From Micromonospora saelicesensis (GTDB lineage Bacteria; Actinomycetota; Actinomycetes; Mycobacteriales; Micromonosporaceae): DNA of 64,000 bases. The translations under genes were made by a program, and so were the position numbers. The stretch spans positions 1,178,001 to 1,242,000 of the forward strand of contig NZ_FMCR01000001.1 of assembly GCF_900091575.1 (NCBI RefSeq). The letters are read 5' to 3'. The notes under the pieces are model-generated. The model had not been told where the DNA came from, did no database searches, and saw only the letters and a program-made list of their open reading frames with translations. Positions within the stretch are counted from its first letter, which is position 1, and each line of letters begins with the position of its first letter. This document shows positions 1 to 8,336 of this stretch, one piece after another.

Positions 1-121
1 GGACTCGGACATCGTGAGGTCGTACCAGTTCGAGCCGACCCTGCTCGTCGCCAGCACCGAATTCCAGGCCGTGCATGGCGCAGAGTACGTGGTCGACGCC
101 GGCCTGGTCAGCCAGAGCTGA
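1..121 (+). CDS. C-terminal end of a probable short-chain dehydrogenase/reductase (partial)
   Basis: Only the last 39 codons are present; the reading frame enters at base 2 and stops at TGA 119-121. The end of the chain contains HGAEYVVDAGLVSQS, which resembles the C-terminus of SDR-fold oxidoreductases, where a TG..(L/V)VVDGG stretch closes the Rossmann fold. The active-site part lies outside the window, so substrate and cofactor cannot be judged. A strong terminator follows directly, so this gene ends its transcription unit before the IclR gene. The family call rests on one short motif. Confidence 0.5.
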   Translation, partial: DSDIVRSYQFEPTLLVASTEFQAVHGAEYVVDAGLVSQS

Positions 122-126
122 GCCCC

Positions 127-162
127 TCGCCGCCCGCCCGAGATGTTTCGGGCGGGCGGCGA
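127..162 (+). terminator. Strong intrinsic hairpin terminator
   Basis: A perfect 15-bp GC-rich inverted repeat (127-141 with 148-162) with a 6-base loop lies 6 bases after the stop codon of the partial left-edge gene. There is no clear U-tract, as is usual for actinobacterial terminators. Confidence 0.8.
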
Positions 163-301
163 TCCGGACAGACAGCAGCGGCTCCGCCGGTGGGGGTGGT
201 GATGACACCTGGCGCCGGAGGCTGACGTAGATATCCTCTTCAGGTGCTGGCCCGTGTGGAGATCGTTGACATGGGTCCGGCGCTGCGAAGGGACTATCGA
301 C

Positions 302-1072
302 ATGCCCCGTGTGGTACCGGCGGTCAACCGCGCGCTCGACGTCCTCGAACTGTTCCTGGACTGCCCTCAGTTGTCGGCCCGCCAGGTGATGGAGCGGCTC
401 GGCCTGCCCCGCACCACGGTCCATGAACTGCTCGTCACGCTTGAGGCTCGCTCGTACCTGATCTCCGTACCGGGGCAGCCGGTGCAGTATCGGCTCGGCA
501 TGCCGCTGTTCCAGCTCGGTGCGGCGTTCGCCGGCCGGCTTGATCTGGTCCGCGAGGCGCAGTGCGTGGCGCGGGACGTGGCGGCCGCGTGCGACGAGGC
601 GGTCCATGTGGCAGTGCTCGACGGCGCCGATGTCATCTACCTGGTGAAGTTCGACAGCACGCACCCCGTCCGGATGGTCTCCGCGGTGGGGCGGCGGCTG
701 CCGGCGCACTGCACGGCGGTCGGGAAGGTTCTGCTGTCGGGCCTCGATCAGGCGGGCCTGGACGCCCTCCTGCTGAAGGGCGCCCTGCCGGGCATGACGC
801 CGGACAGCATCACGGACCCGGACCGGCTGCGCGAGCATCTTGAACGGGTCCGGGCGGAGAACGTCGCGGTCGACATCGGCGAGTCTGACACCGCCATGCG
901 CTGCGTCGCTGCGGCGATCCGGGACCATTCCGGCACCACCATCGCCGCCATGAGCTTGTCCGCGCCGATCATCCGTTGGACGCCCGAGGCGCACGTGGAG
1001 TGGACCGGGCTGGTTCGCGAGGGTGCGGCGGCGCTGTCGGCTCGCATGGGTTATCGGGCCCAGCCTCGCTAG
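302..1072 (+). CDS. IclR-family transcriptional regulator
   Basis: A 256-residue regulator of standard IclR length. The N-terminal winged helix-turn-helix (about residues 5-65) includes NRALDVLELF and the recognition-helix region LSARQVMERLGLPRTTVHEL. The C-terminal IclR effector domain (about 80-250) carries the family features LPAHCTAVGKVLLSGL and a late DIGESDTAMRCVAAAI stretch. The ATG at 302 is preferred over the GTG at 254 because AAGGGA sits at 288-293 and MPRVVPAVNRAL matches the usual start of the domain. It stands just upstream of an ABC importer operon on the same strand and is the obvious candidate regulator. TTCGAA-type palindromes lie between them. The effector is unknown. Confidence 0.9.
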   Translation: MPRVVPAVNRALDVLELFLDCPQLSARQVMERLGLPRTTVHELLVTLEARSYLISVPGQPVQYRLGMPLFQLGAAFAGRLDLVREAQCVARDVAAACDEAVHVAVLDGADVIYLVKFDSTHPVRMVSAVGRRLPAHCTAVGKVLLSGLDQAGLDALLLKGALPGMTPDSITDPDRLREHLERVRAENVAVDIGESDTAMRCVAAAIRDHSGTTIAAMSLSAPIIRWTPEAHVEWTGLVREGAAALSARMGYRAQPR

Positions 1073-1109
1073 CTGGCTCCCGTTTTCGGTTCGAAACCCC
1101 ATCGAAACA

Positions 1110-1139
1110 TTGACATCCGTCTTGACGCTGCTCTAGCGT
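1110..1139 (+). promoter_or_regulatory. Candidate sigma-70-type promoter of the importer operon
   Basis: TTGACA (1110-1115) is a perfect -35 hexamer, followed 18 bases later by TAGCGT (1134-1139), which fits TANNNT. A second TTGACG begins at 1122. The start point would fall just before the palindromic operator at 1162-1176. Confidence 0.45.
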
Positions 1140-1161
1140 CGCGTCCACTCGATACGGTATC

Positions 1162-1186
1162 TCGAACTCAGTTCGAAATCTCGAAC
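1162..1186. promoter_or_regulatory. Candidate IclR operator: TCGAAC-3-GTTCGA palindrome plus extra half-site
   Basis: TCGAAC (1162-1167), spacer TCA, GTTCGA (1171-1176) is a perfect inverted repeat, and a further TCGAAC half-site follows at 1181-1186. Two more half-sites of the form TCGAAAC lie at 1091-1097 and 1102-1108, bracketing the promoter. Placement downstream of the promoter suggests repression; binding by the neighbouring IclR protein is inferred. Confidence 0.5.
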
Positions 1187-1522
1187 GGTGGTGGTCTCGT
1201 GGCCCGACCGAACTGCAACGTCAGCGCAGCTTTCTCGGCCCGGTCGCCGATCGCCTCAACCTCGTCGCGCTTCCCGGCAAGCGGCACGCGGAACCTCTCG
1301 CGCGGCTCGCTCGGCAGCCGAGACGACGCGTGCGTCAGCGGACTCCCGACAGTGAGCGACGGCAAAGGCAGGCCCGTCGCTACCCCGTCAACCGCAACAA
1401 CGGGTACGCGAGCGCACTGATCGATGCGGGCGACGCGTCCATGGTCGCCGTCATAGGGACACCTGGAGCACAGGCACGCCTTCGGCGTGCAATGACGCGG
1501 GAAACAGAGGAGGCGAACGTCC

Positions 1523-2953
1523 ATGGAGGACAACTCGGGGTGGTCCCGGCGCGGCTTTCTGGGGATGGGAGTGGGGGTGCTCGGCGCGGCCGGTCTGGCC
1601 GCGTGTGGGGGCAGCTCCGAATCGCCCAGCAGGGTGCAGCCGGAGGTTCCGCAGGAGCTGATCGACGCCGCGGCGGCGATGAAGGGCTCCTCGATGGGCA
1701 TGCTGTCGCAGAAGCTGTACTCGACTGCGGCGAACGAAGCCCTCGACAGCTCGATCAAGAAGTTCGCCGACACCACCGGAACGAAGATCGAGAACAGCCT
1801 GGTCCAGGCCGACGCCGGTGACGTGGTGGCCAAGATCGACGCCGAGGTCAAGGGCGGGGTGGCCCGTGACCTGGCGTTCATGACCGACTCGCGGTTCGTC
1901 GCGCAGTTCCAGGCGCTGGGCGACCTGGAGGACGTGACGGACGTCGTCAAGGCGCTGACCGCCAAGTACGGCGAGCCCTGCGCCGAGGCCAAGAACTTCT
2001 GCGTCTTCGACGGCAAGTGGTTCGCCATCCCGTACCACTTCATCGGGATCGGGTCGTTCCTGCGCAAGGACTGGATGCAGGACAAGGGCATCTCCCCCAA
2101 GGACATCTACAGCTGGGAAGAGCTGCGGGACCTGTGCCTGGAGATCTCCGATCCGACCAAGCGCCGGTTCGGCTGGGGCATGACGGTGAACCGGTCCGGT
2201 GACGGCAACGGAATGATCGAGGCGCTGATCAACGCCTACGGCGGGTCGATCGCCGCCAACGACGGCCGGAAGGTCACCTTCAACTCACCGGAAACGGTGC
2301 AGGCGGTGACCTTCCTCGGCGACATCTACACCAACCCCAAGTACAAGCCGATGTTGCCACCGGGAATCGCCAGTTGGACCGACACCAGCAACAACGAGAA
2401 CTGGCTCGCCGGGATCCTCGGCTACACCCGCAACCAGTTCAGCGTCTACGCGGACTCCAGGACCAAGAAGAACCCGGTGCACGCGAACACCCACGTGTTC
2501 TCCGACTGCATCGGACCGGCGACCGACAACCCCCTGCTGCTCGGCCAGTCGCAGGGCTTCGTCGTCTTCAAGGGTGCCAAGAACCCCGCGCTCGCCAAGC
2601 TTCTGGCCCAGTACCTGGTCAGCGCGCCCGCGCTGCTCGGGGTGGCGAAGGAAGCACCCGGCCTGGTGATGCCCGCCTGGGAGAAGGTCTGGGACGCCGA
2701 CCCGTTCTTCACCAGCGGCGACCCGGCGTTCCCCATGCTGCGCAGGATCACTGAACTGAAGCTGCCGCTGAACACGAAGAACGGCCTGGCCTTCCCACAG
2801 AAGGCCAGCGCGGGCCAGCAGGCGGTGGGGTCGGCCTACGTCCTCACCGACATGATGCAGCAGGTCGTGCAGGGCGCGGCGCCGGCGCAGGCCGTGACGG
2901 CCGCCCACGCGAAGATGGTGCAGATCTTCAACCAGCAGGGGCTGCCGCAGTGA
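1523..2953 (+). CDS. ABC importer solute-binding lipoprotein (sugar type, Tat-exported)
   Basis: A 476-residue family-1 (MalE-like) solute-binding protein. The N-terminus has a twin-arginine motif, SRRGFLG at residues 8-14, then a hydrophobic stretch and lipobox GLAAC with acceptor Cys28, so it is probably exported folded by Tat and lipid-anchored outside the membrane. The mature part has typical features of carbohydrate-binding proteins, such as KIDAEVKGGVARDLAFMTDS and an internal WEELRDLCLEI. A GGAGG ribosome site precedes the ATG. The stop overlaps the GTG of the permease gene, so the two are translationally coupled. The ligand is not evident; a sugar or sugar-like polar compound is the family expectation. 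Confidence 0.9.
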   Translation: MEDNSGWSRRGFLGMGVGVLGAAGLAACGGSSESPSRVQPEVPQELIDAAAAMKGSSMGMLSQKLYSTAANEALDSSIKKFADTTGTKIENSLVQADAGDVVAKIDAEVKGGVARDLAFMTDSRFVAQFQALGDLEDVTDVVKALTAKYGEPCAEAKNFCVFDGKWFAIPYHFIGIGSFLRKDWMQDKGISPKDIYSWEELRDLCLEISDPTKRRFGWGMTVNRSGDGNGMIEALINAYGGSIAANDGRKVTFNSPETVQAVTFLGDIYTNPKYKPMLPPGIASWTDTSNNENWLAGILGYTRNQFSVYADSRTKKNPVHANTHVFSDCIGPATDNPLLLGQSQGFVVFKGAKNPALAKLLAQYLVSAPALLGVAKEAPGLVMPAWEKVWDADPFFTSGDPAFPMLRRITELKLPLNTKNGLAFPQKASAGQQAVGSAYVLTDMMQQVVQGAAPAQAVTAAHAKMVQIFNQQGLPQ

Positions 2954-4986
2954 GGTCGGTCCGTCCTGCGCGGGTCCCGACGGCGAGGAAATCCCCGCCG
3001 TCGGGGCCTGGCTCCCTCACCGCGGTCCAACGGCGGCTGGGCCGCGACTGGCGACTCGCGGCACTGTTCCTGGCGCCGATGGCCGTGCTGGTCGGCGGGC
3101 TCGTTCTCGTGCCCATCGCCCGATCGATCATCACCAGCACCACCGAACGGCACGGGCAGGACAGCGTCTTCGTCGGCCTGGACAACTACCTCGCGCTCGT
3201 CGGCGACGACCAGTTCCACACCGGCGTGGTGAACTCGTTCGTCTTCACCGCGTACGCCGAGGTTTTCAAGGTCGTACTGGGGTTGGCCGCGGCCCTGCTG
3301 CTGCACCATCGCCGCCGTGGGCGGGCCGTGCTGGCCGGGTTGCTCCTGGTGCCGTGGGTGGTGCCGACGGTGGTGACGGCATTCAGCTGGCGTGCGCTGC
3401 TCGACCCGATCTTCGGCAGCGTCAACACGCTGCTCACCGCCACCGGAATCGGGCCGTTGCTGGCCAGCGCCCACCTGGTCGACAGCTGGCCCGCGGGCTG
3501 GCTGTCCGACCCGTCGCTGGCCATGCCGTCGGTGATCCTCGTCAACGTCTGGAAGGGAGTGCCGTTCTTCACCGTCTGTTTCCTCGCGGGGTTGAAGGCC
3601 ATCCCGGCGGACCTCTACGAGGCGGCGACCATCGACGGCGCCTCGGCGTGGCAGCGGTTCAGAAGCGTGACGCTGCCCGGACTGCGCCACGTGATCACCG
3701 TGACGGTGACCCTGTCGTCGATCTGGACGTTCAACAACTTCGACCTGGTCTGGTTGCTGACGCAGGGCGGCCCGGGTGACGTGACAGCGCCGTACGTGCT
3801 CATCGCCTACTCGAAGGCCATCCTGCAGCTTCAGTACGGCGCGGGCGCGGCGGTCACACTCGTCATGCTGCCGATCATCGGCGGGCTGGTGTTCGTCCTG
3901 GTCCGGTTGTTGCGCCAGGACACCAACATCAAGCTGCCCCGGCGACGGCGGGCGGCGCGGTGGATCGGGACACAGCGATGGGCCGCGACGGCGCGCAAGG
4001 CGCTGCCGTGGGTCGTCGCCGCACTGGTCACCGGCCTGCTGGTCTGGGCATCACCGCAGATCTTCTGGAAGGCGGCGGTGGTCCTCGGTGTGATCCTGCT
4101 GATCGCGGCGGGGGTCGGCCGGGTGGTCTCGACCCTTCAGTCCCGAGGTGGTCGCCGTTCGTCGTCGGTGGTGTCGGGCCTGGGTTCCTGGGCCGCGCTG
4201 GCCGGCCTGCTCTTCTTCGTGCTGGGCCCGCTGTACTGGATCGCCGTCACGGCCTTCAAGTCCGAGGGCCAGGTCGTCATGCGTACCGACGACCTGTGGC
4301 CGACGCCGTGGACGCTTGAGCAGTTCGGCGCCCTGTTCGACAACCAGCCGTTCGGCCGCTGGTATCTGAACACCCTGCTGGTGTCCGCGGCGTCGACAGC
4401 TGTGGCACTGGTCTGCGCCGCCCTGGCGGGGTACGCGCTGGCCCGGCTGCGGTTCCGCGGGGCGCAGGGCTTCACCGTCACTGTGTTGCTCACCTACGTG
4501 ATGCCGGGCGCGCTGCTGTTCATCCCGCTGTACCAGATGCTCATCGGCGCCCGGCTCACCGACTCGTTGGGGTCCCTGGTGGTGACGTACCCGACCTTCA
4601 CGCTGCCGTTCGCCACCTGGCTGCTGGTGGGGTACTTCTCGTCGATCCCCATCGAGTTGGAGGAGGCCGCACTGGTCGACGGTTGCAGCCGCATCCAGGC
4701 GTTCGGCAGGGTGGTGCTGCCGCTGGCCAAGCCAGGGCTGCTGGCGGTCGCGCTCTTCACCCTGACCAACGCCTGGAACGAGTTCCTCTTCGCTTTCGTG
4801 TTCATCACGAAGGACGAGTACAAGACGCTCCCGGTGGGGATGCAATCGATGATCGCCGGAGACGTCGTACCGCAAGGACAACTCGCCGCGGCGTCGCTGC
4901 TCGTCAGCATCCCCGTGGTGATCATGTACGCCCTCGGGCAGCGCTTCCTGACCGAAGGGCTCACCGCGGGCGCGGTGAAGGGCTGA
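2950..4986 (+). CDS. Fused two-domain ABC sugar permease (MalF-like plus MalG-like in one chain)
   Basis: At 678 residues this is twice the usual permease length. Each half has its own EAA cytoplasmic loop that contacts the ATPase: EAATIDGASAWQRF from residue 224 and EEAALVDGCSRIQAF from residue 571. The first half (about 30-325) looks MalF-like, including LVPWVVPTVVTAFSWRALLD. The second half (about 410-678) looks MalG-like, ending in the usual LTAGAVKG tail. Between them an extra hydrophobic hairpin (about 352-393) follows a basic stretch. It could return the chain to the correct side of the membrane. The GTG start overlaps the stop of the binding-protein gene (GTGA). No ATPase gene adjoins; a shared MsiK-type ATPase is presumed. 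Confidence 0.9.
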   Translation: MRSVRPARVPTARKSPPSGPGSLTAVQRRLGRDWRLAALFLAPMAVLVGGLVLVPIARSIITSTTERHGQDSVFVGLDNYLALVGDDQFHTGVVNSFVFTAYAEVFKVVLGLAAALLLHHRRRGRAVLAGLLLVPWVVPTVVTAFSWRALLDPIFGSVNTLLTATGIGPLLASAHLVDSWPAGWLSDPSLAMPSVILVNVWKGVPFFTVCFLAGLKAIPADLYEAATIDGASAWQRFRSVTLPGLRHVITVTVTLSSIWTFNNFDLVWLLTQGGPGDVTAPYVLIAYSKAILQLQYGAGAAVTLVMLPIIGGLVFVLVRLLRQDTNIKLPRRRRAARWIGTQRWAATARKALPWVVAALVTGLLVWASPQIFWKAAVVLGVILLIAAGVGRVVSTLQSRGGRRSSSVVSGLGSWAALAGLLFFVLGPLYWIAVTAFKSEGQVVMRTDDLWPTPWTLEQFGALFDNQPFGRWYLNTLLVSAASTAVALVCAALAGYALARLRFRGAQGFTVTVLLTYVMPGALLFIPLYQMLIGARLTDSLGSLVVTYPTFTLPFATWLLVGYFSSIPIELEEAALVDGCSRIQAFGRVVLPLAKPGLLAVALFTLTNAWNEFLFAFVFITKDEYKTLPVGMQSMIAGDVVPQGQLAAASLLVSIPVVIMYALGQRFLTEGLTAGAVKG

Positions 4987-5009
4987 TTGGGGGCAGCCGA
5001 CCGCTCGCG

Positions 5010-5954
5010 CTACCAGGCCATGTTGATGGCCCGCTCGAAGTTGACGTAACCGGCACGGGCGAAGGCCTCTGCCATGGGCACGTTGCCCAGGTCGGTGGCC
5101 GCGCGGATGCGTGGGACGTCCTCCGCGGCCAGGGTTCGGGTGCCTTCGGCGAGGAGACCGTCGACGTAGCCGTGGCCCCGGTGCTCCGGAACGACGCCGA
5201 GGTAGGCGATCACCGGGTGGTAGGCGTTGCGGGCCGGAACGACGAACCCGACGGGCTCGCCGTTCTCGCCCAACGTGCCGATGCGCCACCACTCACGAGG
5301 GCTGGAGTACGTGGCCAGTTCCTGCTCGTAGTGCTTGAGCGCGGCCTCGTGCGGCGACATCTGTGCCAGGTCGGTACGGCTGTGCGCGTCCAGGGTCCCG
5401 TCCAGTGCGCGGGTCATCAGTGCGACCAGCTCGTCGGTGTCCAGGGCCGGGCGGAAGGCCAGTCGCCGGTCGGGCGTGGGCAGGCCGGCCGCGGGGCGCC
5501 ATTCCAGGCGTAGGCGTTCGACAGTCAGCCGTGCGCCGGTGCTCTCGAGGACGCCCATCCTGGTGCACACCGCCCGGTACGTGTCCGGGTTCTCGCGCCA
5601 GTCCGCCGGGATGAAGCGGCCGTATTCGGGAGGGACCGCGCCGGGTGCCAGGACCTGCTTCGCGGCGGTCTCGTACAGCGTCTGCGCCACCTCGGTCAGG
5701 TCCTCGGCGGTGTCGTCGACGTCGAGGACGTCCAGCAGCAGCGGAGTGTCGTCGCCGCTGCGGCCCCACCAGGCGACCCTGGCCAGCAGTCGGTCGCCGC
5801 GCACTGCCACCCACATCCACTCCGGTCGCCGGCGCTTGTCGGCAAGGTCGTCGTCGAGCTCGTGATTGATGGTGTACGGCAGGCGGTTGAACAGGGGGAT
5901 CTCGTCCGGCCCGGTGATGGGACGGATCGTGACGGTGTCATGGGACGTTCTCAT
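5010..5954 (-). CDS. GNAT-family N-acetyltransferase
   Basis: A 314-residue protein. The C-terminal part has the GNAT acetyl-CoA site: YLGVVPEHRGHGYVDGLLAEG, motif A with the R-x-x-G-x-G/A pyrophosphate loop, followed by an ATDLGNVPMAEAFARAGY strand-helix typical of motif B. The N-terminal half is a second, degenerate GNAT-like domain (ITGPDEIPLFNRLPY, WVAVRGDRLLARVAWWG), as in two-domain GNATs of actinobacteria. The start ATG overlaps the stop of the upstream reductase gene as ATGA, so the pair is co-translated. The substrate is unknown. The ATG at 5952-5954 is preferred over longer upstream frames because they run into the reductase gene. Confidence 0.8.
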   Translation of the reverse strand: MRTSHDTVTIRPITGPDEIPLFNRLPYTINHELDDDLADKRRRPEWMWVAVRGDRLLARVAWWGRSGDDTPLLLDVLDVDDTAEDLTEVAQTLYETAAKQVLAPGAVPPEYGRFIPADWRENPDTYRAVCTRMGVLESTGARLTVERLRLEWRPAAGLPTPDRRLAFRPALDTDELVALMTRALDGTLDAHSRTDLAQMSPHEAALKHYEQELATYSSPREWWRIGTLGENGEPVGFVVPARNAYHPVIAYLGVVPEHRGHGYVDGLLAEGTRTLAAEDVPRIRAATDLGNVPMAEAFARAGYVNFERAINMAW

Positions 5955-6562
5955 GCGGACTCGTTTCCGGTCTGTGTGCGCGTGTAGGTGAGGAAGAGAG
6001 CGCCACTGTCCAGAACGGTGTGGTCGGTCAGGCGCCAGGTGCGTGGTGCGAAGACGGCGTCGCGGCCGAAGAGCGGGATGCCGGCGCCAATGGTCAACGG
6101 GGCAAGCTTGATGATCAGCTGGTCGATCTCGGAGTAGAGGGCACCGGCCAGCGCACCGCCGCCGATCACCCACACGTCCTTGCCGTCGTGCCGCTTCAGC
6201 TCTCGTACCGTGGCAATCGGGTCCTGGCCGATGACCTCGACGGCCGGGTCCGGGCTGCTGCCCAGCGTGCGGGAGAACACCAGGTGGCGCAGGTGCGGGT
6301 ACGCGTCGGTCACGCCGGCCTTCAGGCCCACCTCGTACGAGTGGCGCCCTTCCAGCACGGTGTCGAACCGGCTGCCCTGGTCGGTGATGCCGAACGCCTG
6401 CCGGGCCGGACCGGGGAGGGTCTCCGGATATTCGCTGACCAGGTGGTGCAGGTAGTCGTCCGGGATGGGCCAGAAGCCGTCCGGGCCGGTGGGGTCGGCG
6501 CCGTCGGGACCGGCGATGAAGCCGTCCAGGGTGGCGGCGATGTAATACACGAGCTTGCGCAC
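5951..6562 (-). CDS. Dihydrofolate-reductase-like / RibD C-terminal-domain protein
   Basis: A 203-residue single-domain protein of the RibD_C family. It starts MRKLVYYIAATLDGFIAG, the typical first strand and loop of this fold, and has a GKDVWVIGGGALAGALYSE nucleotide-binding region and the late LAPLTIGAGIPLFG segment. Proteins of this type are NADPH-binding reductases that are usually not true DHFRs or riboflavin enzymes, and their substrates are mostly unknown. It is the first gene of a two-gene operon with the GNAT gene and is divergent from the LysR regulator at 6700. Confidence 0.85.
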   Translation of the reverse strand: MRKLVYYIAATLDGFIAGPDGADPTGPDGFWPIPDDYLHHLVSEYPETLPGPARQAFGITDQGSRFDTVLEGRHSYEVGLKAGVTDAYPHLRHLVFSRTLGSSPDPAVEVIGQDPIATVRELKRHDGKDVWVIGGGALAGALYSEIDQLIIKLAPLTIGAGIPLFGRDAVFAPRTWRLTDHTVLDSGALFLTYTRTQTGNESA

Positions 6563-6651
6563 GACGATCTCCTCGTTCAGGCTGCCGGATGCTGTTCGGC
6601 GACGACGTCCATCAGCCTGCCCGGCGAGGCACCGGGCTACAAGATCACAAC

Positions 6652-6664
6652 TGGTAACGTGCCA
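6652..6664. promoter_or_regulatory. Possible LysR box in the reductase/LysR divergent region
   Basis: TGGTAACGTGCCA is an imperfect inverted repeat that fits the T-N11-A rule of LysR-family sites. It lies 35 bases before the lysR ATG and 90 bases before the divergent reductase gene. The motif is short, so chance occurrence is possible. Confidence 0.3.
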
Positions 6665-6699
6665 TAACCCTTCGCTAATGGGTGGATCGGGAACAGCAC

Positions 6700-7581
6700 A
6701 TGGAACTCCGCGACATCGAGATCTTTCTGACCCTGGCGGAGGAACTGCACTTCACCCGCACCGCCGAACGGCTGCACGTGACCCAGGCCCGGGTCAGCCA
6801 GGCGATCAAGAAGCAGGAACGTCGGATCGGGGCCGCGCTGTTCGAGCGGAACAGCCGGCAGGTGATGCTCACACCGATCGGCCAACGGCTCTTCGACGAC
6901 ATTCAGCCCATGTACCGAGGTCTGCACGAGGGCATGGACCGGGCCAGGCTCGCCGCCCGCGGCAAGACCGGGGTGCTGCGGGTCGGGTCGATCGCCGTCA
7001 ACCTCCACGATTTCCGCGAGTTGTTCGACGGGTTCGCGAAGGACCACCCTGAGTGCGAGGTGCAGCTCCGGCATGTCGACTTCGGCGATCCCTTCGGTCG
7101 GCTGCGCGCCGGCGACATCGACGTGCAGATCGTGTGGCTGCCCGTCAAGGAGCCGGACCTCACCGTCGGCCCGGTGATCTACACCGAACCCATCGTGCTG
7201 GCCGTCGGCGCAACCCACCGGCTGGCCGGCCGGAAATCGGTCTCCTACGAGGACCTGGCGGACGAGACGGTCATGGGCGGGGCCCGGCCGGACTACTGGC
7301 GGGAGATCCTGGTGCCCGTACGCACACCCAGCGGACGGTTGATCCCGATCGGCCCGTCGGTCTCCAACTTCCAGGAGATGATCCCGATCCTCGTCACTGG
7401 CGAAGCCGTCTCGCCCGTGCACGCCCAGGCCGCCCGCTACTACGCGCGGCCGGACATCGCCTACGTGCCCATCCACGACGCACCGCCGGGCCGGTGGGGG
7501 CTGATCTGGCGGACCGGAGGCGAGACGGAACTCATTCGATCCTTCGCCGGCATCGCGCAGGGCCTCCACTGCGTCGAATAG
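6700..7581 (+). CDS. LysR-family transcriptional regulator
   Basis: A 293-residue LTTR. The N-terminal winged HTH (MELRDIEIFLTLAEELHFTR, then a recognition helix RVSQAIKKQERRIG and LFERNSRQVMLT) is followed by a linker helix and a two-lobed effector domain (about 90-290) beginning VLRVGSIAVNLHDF. The ATG at 6700 is chosen over a GTG at 6682 because the family consensus begins exactly here and GGGA lies 9 bases upstream. It is divergent from the RibD_C-like/GNAT pair, the classical arrangement in which an LTTR controls its neighbour. Ligand unknown. Confidence 0.9.
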   Translation: MELRDIEIFLTLAEELHFTRTAERLHVTQARVSQAIKKQERRIGAALFERNSRQVMLTPIGQRLFDDIQPMYRGLHEGMDRARLAARGKTGVLRVGSIAVNLHDFRELFDGFAKDHPECEVQLRHVDFGDPFGRLRAGDIDVQIVWLPVKEPDLTVGPVIYTEPIVLAVGATHRLAGRKSVSYEDLADETVMGGARPDYWREILVPVRTPSGRLIPIGPSVSNFQEMIPILVTGEAVSPVHAQAARYYARPDIAYVPIHDAPPGRWGLIWRTGGETELIRSFAGIAQGLHCVE

Positions 7582-7635
7582 CCCGCCGCGCCGGCGGGCC
7601 AAGCCTCGGCAGCACGCCATGACCAGCGCTTTCCG

Positions 7636-8280
7636 CTATTCGGCGCCGGCGATGATCGCGCCGCTGACCGTGTCCACATACCACCGCTGGTACTGCTCGA
7701 TCGCCCATCCGCGTTGCCGGACGAGCCAGTCGAAGTTGCGGACGTCCTGGGCCAACCAGAGGATGTCGGCCACCTGATCGACGCCCAGGTCGGGGCGTAC
7801 GCCTCCCGTGCCGACGAGTTCGGCGGCGAACATGGCCATGCCGCGGCGGCGGTCGTCGACGTTCTTGCGCCAGATCTCGGCGGCGTCCGGGTCGGCCGTG
7901 GCCGCGCCGGCCAGCGCGAGCATCACCTGGGCCTGCCGGGCGTTGACCTCGGCCAGGTGGCGGGCGTAACGGGTGAGCTTGGCCCGAGGGTCGGTGAGTG
8001 CCCGGATCTCGGCGACGAAGGGCCGGTCCGGCAGGGCCACCGGTTCGTCGTCGCCGGCCAGGGTGACGTCGACCAACTGGGAGAGCAGCTGCCGCTTGCT
8101 GCCGAACACCGCGTACAGGGTCTGGACCGCGACGCCGGCCTCCACGGCGACAGCGGTCAGCGGTGTGGCCGCGTAGCCAGGGTCGACGAACAGCCGACCA
8201 GCCGCTTTGAGGATCGCTCGCCGGGTCTGTCGGGCCTGCTCCTGTCGGCGGGAAGAGTCATAACGTCTCTTGACAACCAC
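7636..8280 (-). CDS. TetR-family transcriptional regulator
   Basis: A 214-residue repressor with an N-terminal TetR HTH: RQTRRAILKAAGRLFVDPGY, then LTAVAVEAGVAVQTLYAVFG, with SKRQLLSQLVD as the end of the DNA-binding domain. The C-terminal ligand domain is variable and includes a WRKNVDDRRRGMAMFAAEL helix. The start is GTG at 8280. It is divergent from a three-gene operon beginning at 8337. The 56-bp gap holds a perfect CTCTAT palindrome, so it probably controls itself and that operon. The inducing ligand is unknown. Confidence 0.9.
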   Translation of the reverse strand: MVVKRRYDSSRRQEQARQTRRAILKAAGRLFVDPGYAATPLTAVAVEAGVAVQTLYAVFGSKRQLLSQLVDVTLAGDDEPVALPDRPFVAEIRALTDPRAKLTRYARHLAEVNARQAQVMLALAGAATADPDAAEIWRKNVDDRRRGMAMFAAELVGTGGVRPDLGVDQVADILWLAQDVRNFDWLVRQRGWAIEQYQRWYVDTVSGAIIAGAE

Positions 8281-8295
8281 CTCTCAAGTGTAGTG

Positions 8296-8328
8296 CTCTA
8301 TTGGATAGAGGCTCACTCTATCGAGAGG
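8296..8328. promoter_or_regulatory. TetR operator: CTCTAT-3-ATAGAG palindrome with a second partial site
   Basis: CTCTAT (8296-8301), spacer TGG, ATAGAG (8305-8310) is a perfect 15-bp inverted repeat between the divergent tetR gene and its neighbour operon. A second site, CTCTATCGAGAG (8316-8327), repeats the half-site and is itself a partial palindrome overlapping the ribosome binding site of the 8337 gene. This is the usual position for TetR autoregulation. Confidence 0.7.
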
Positions 8329-8336
8329 TGACGGCC

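Larger units (their letters stand above)
1073..1522. other. 450-bp regulatory intergenic region before the ABC importer
   Basis: No convincing gene. Several short frames exist but lack ribosome binding sites and family features. The left third holds a promoter-like TTGACA and clustered TCGAA repeats including a perfect palindrome. The rest (1190-1500) shows nothing I recognise and would be a long leader of the importer mRNA. Confidence 0.6.

Noticed and set aside
1168..2106. Minus-strand frames over the importer leader and binding-protein gene
   Set aside because: They oppose the supported lipoprotein gene and lack a ribosome site or family features; the leader is more likely non-coding.
5010..6173. 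GNAT gene with a longer start at 6173
   Set aside because: The extra N-terminus overlaps the reductase coding sequence; the ATGA junction at 5951-5954 supports the shorter start.
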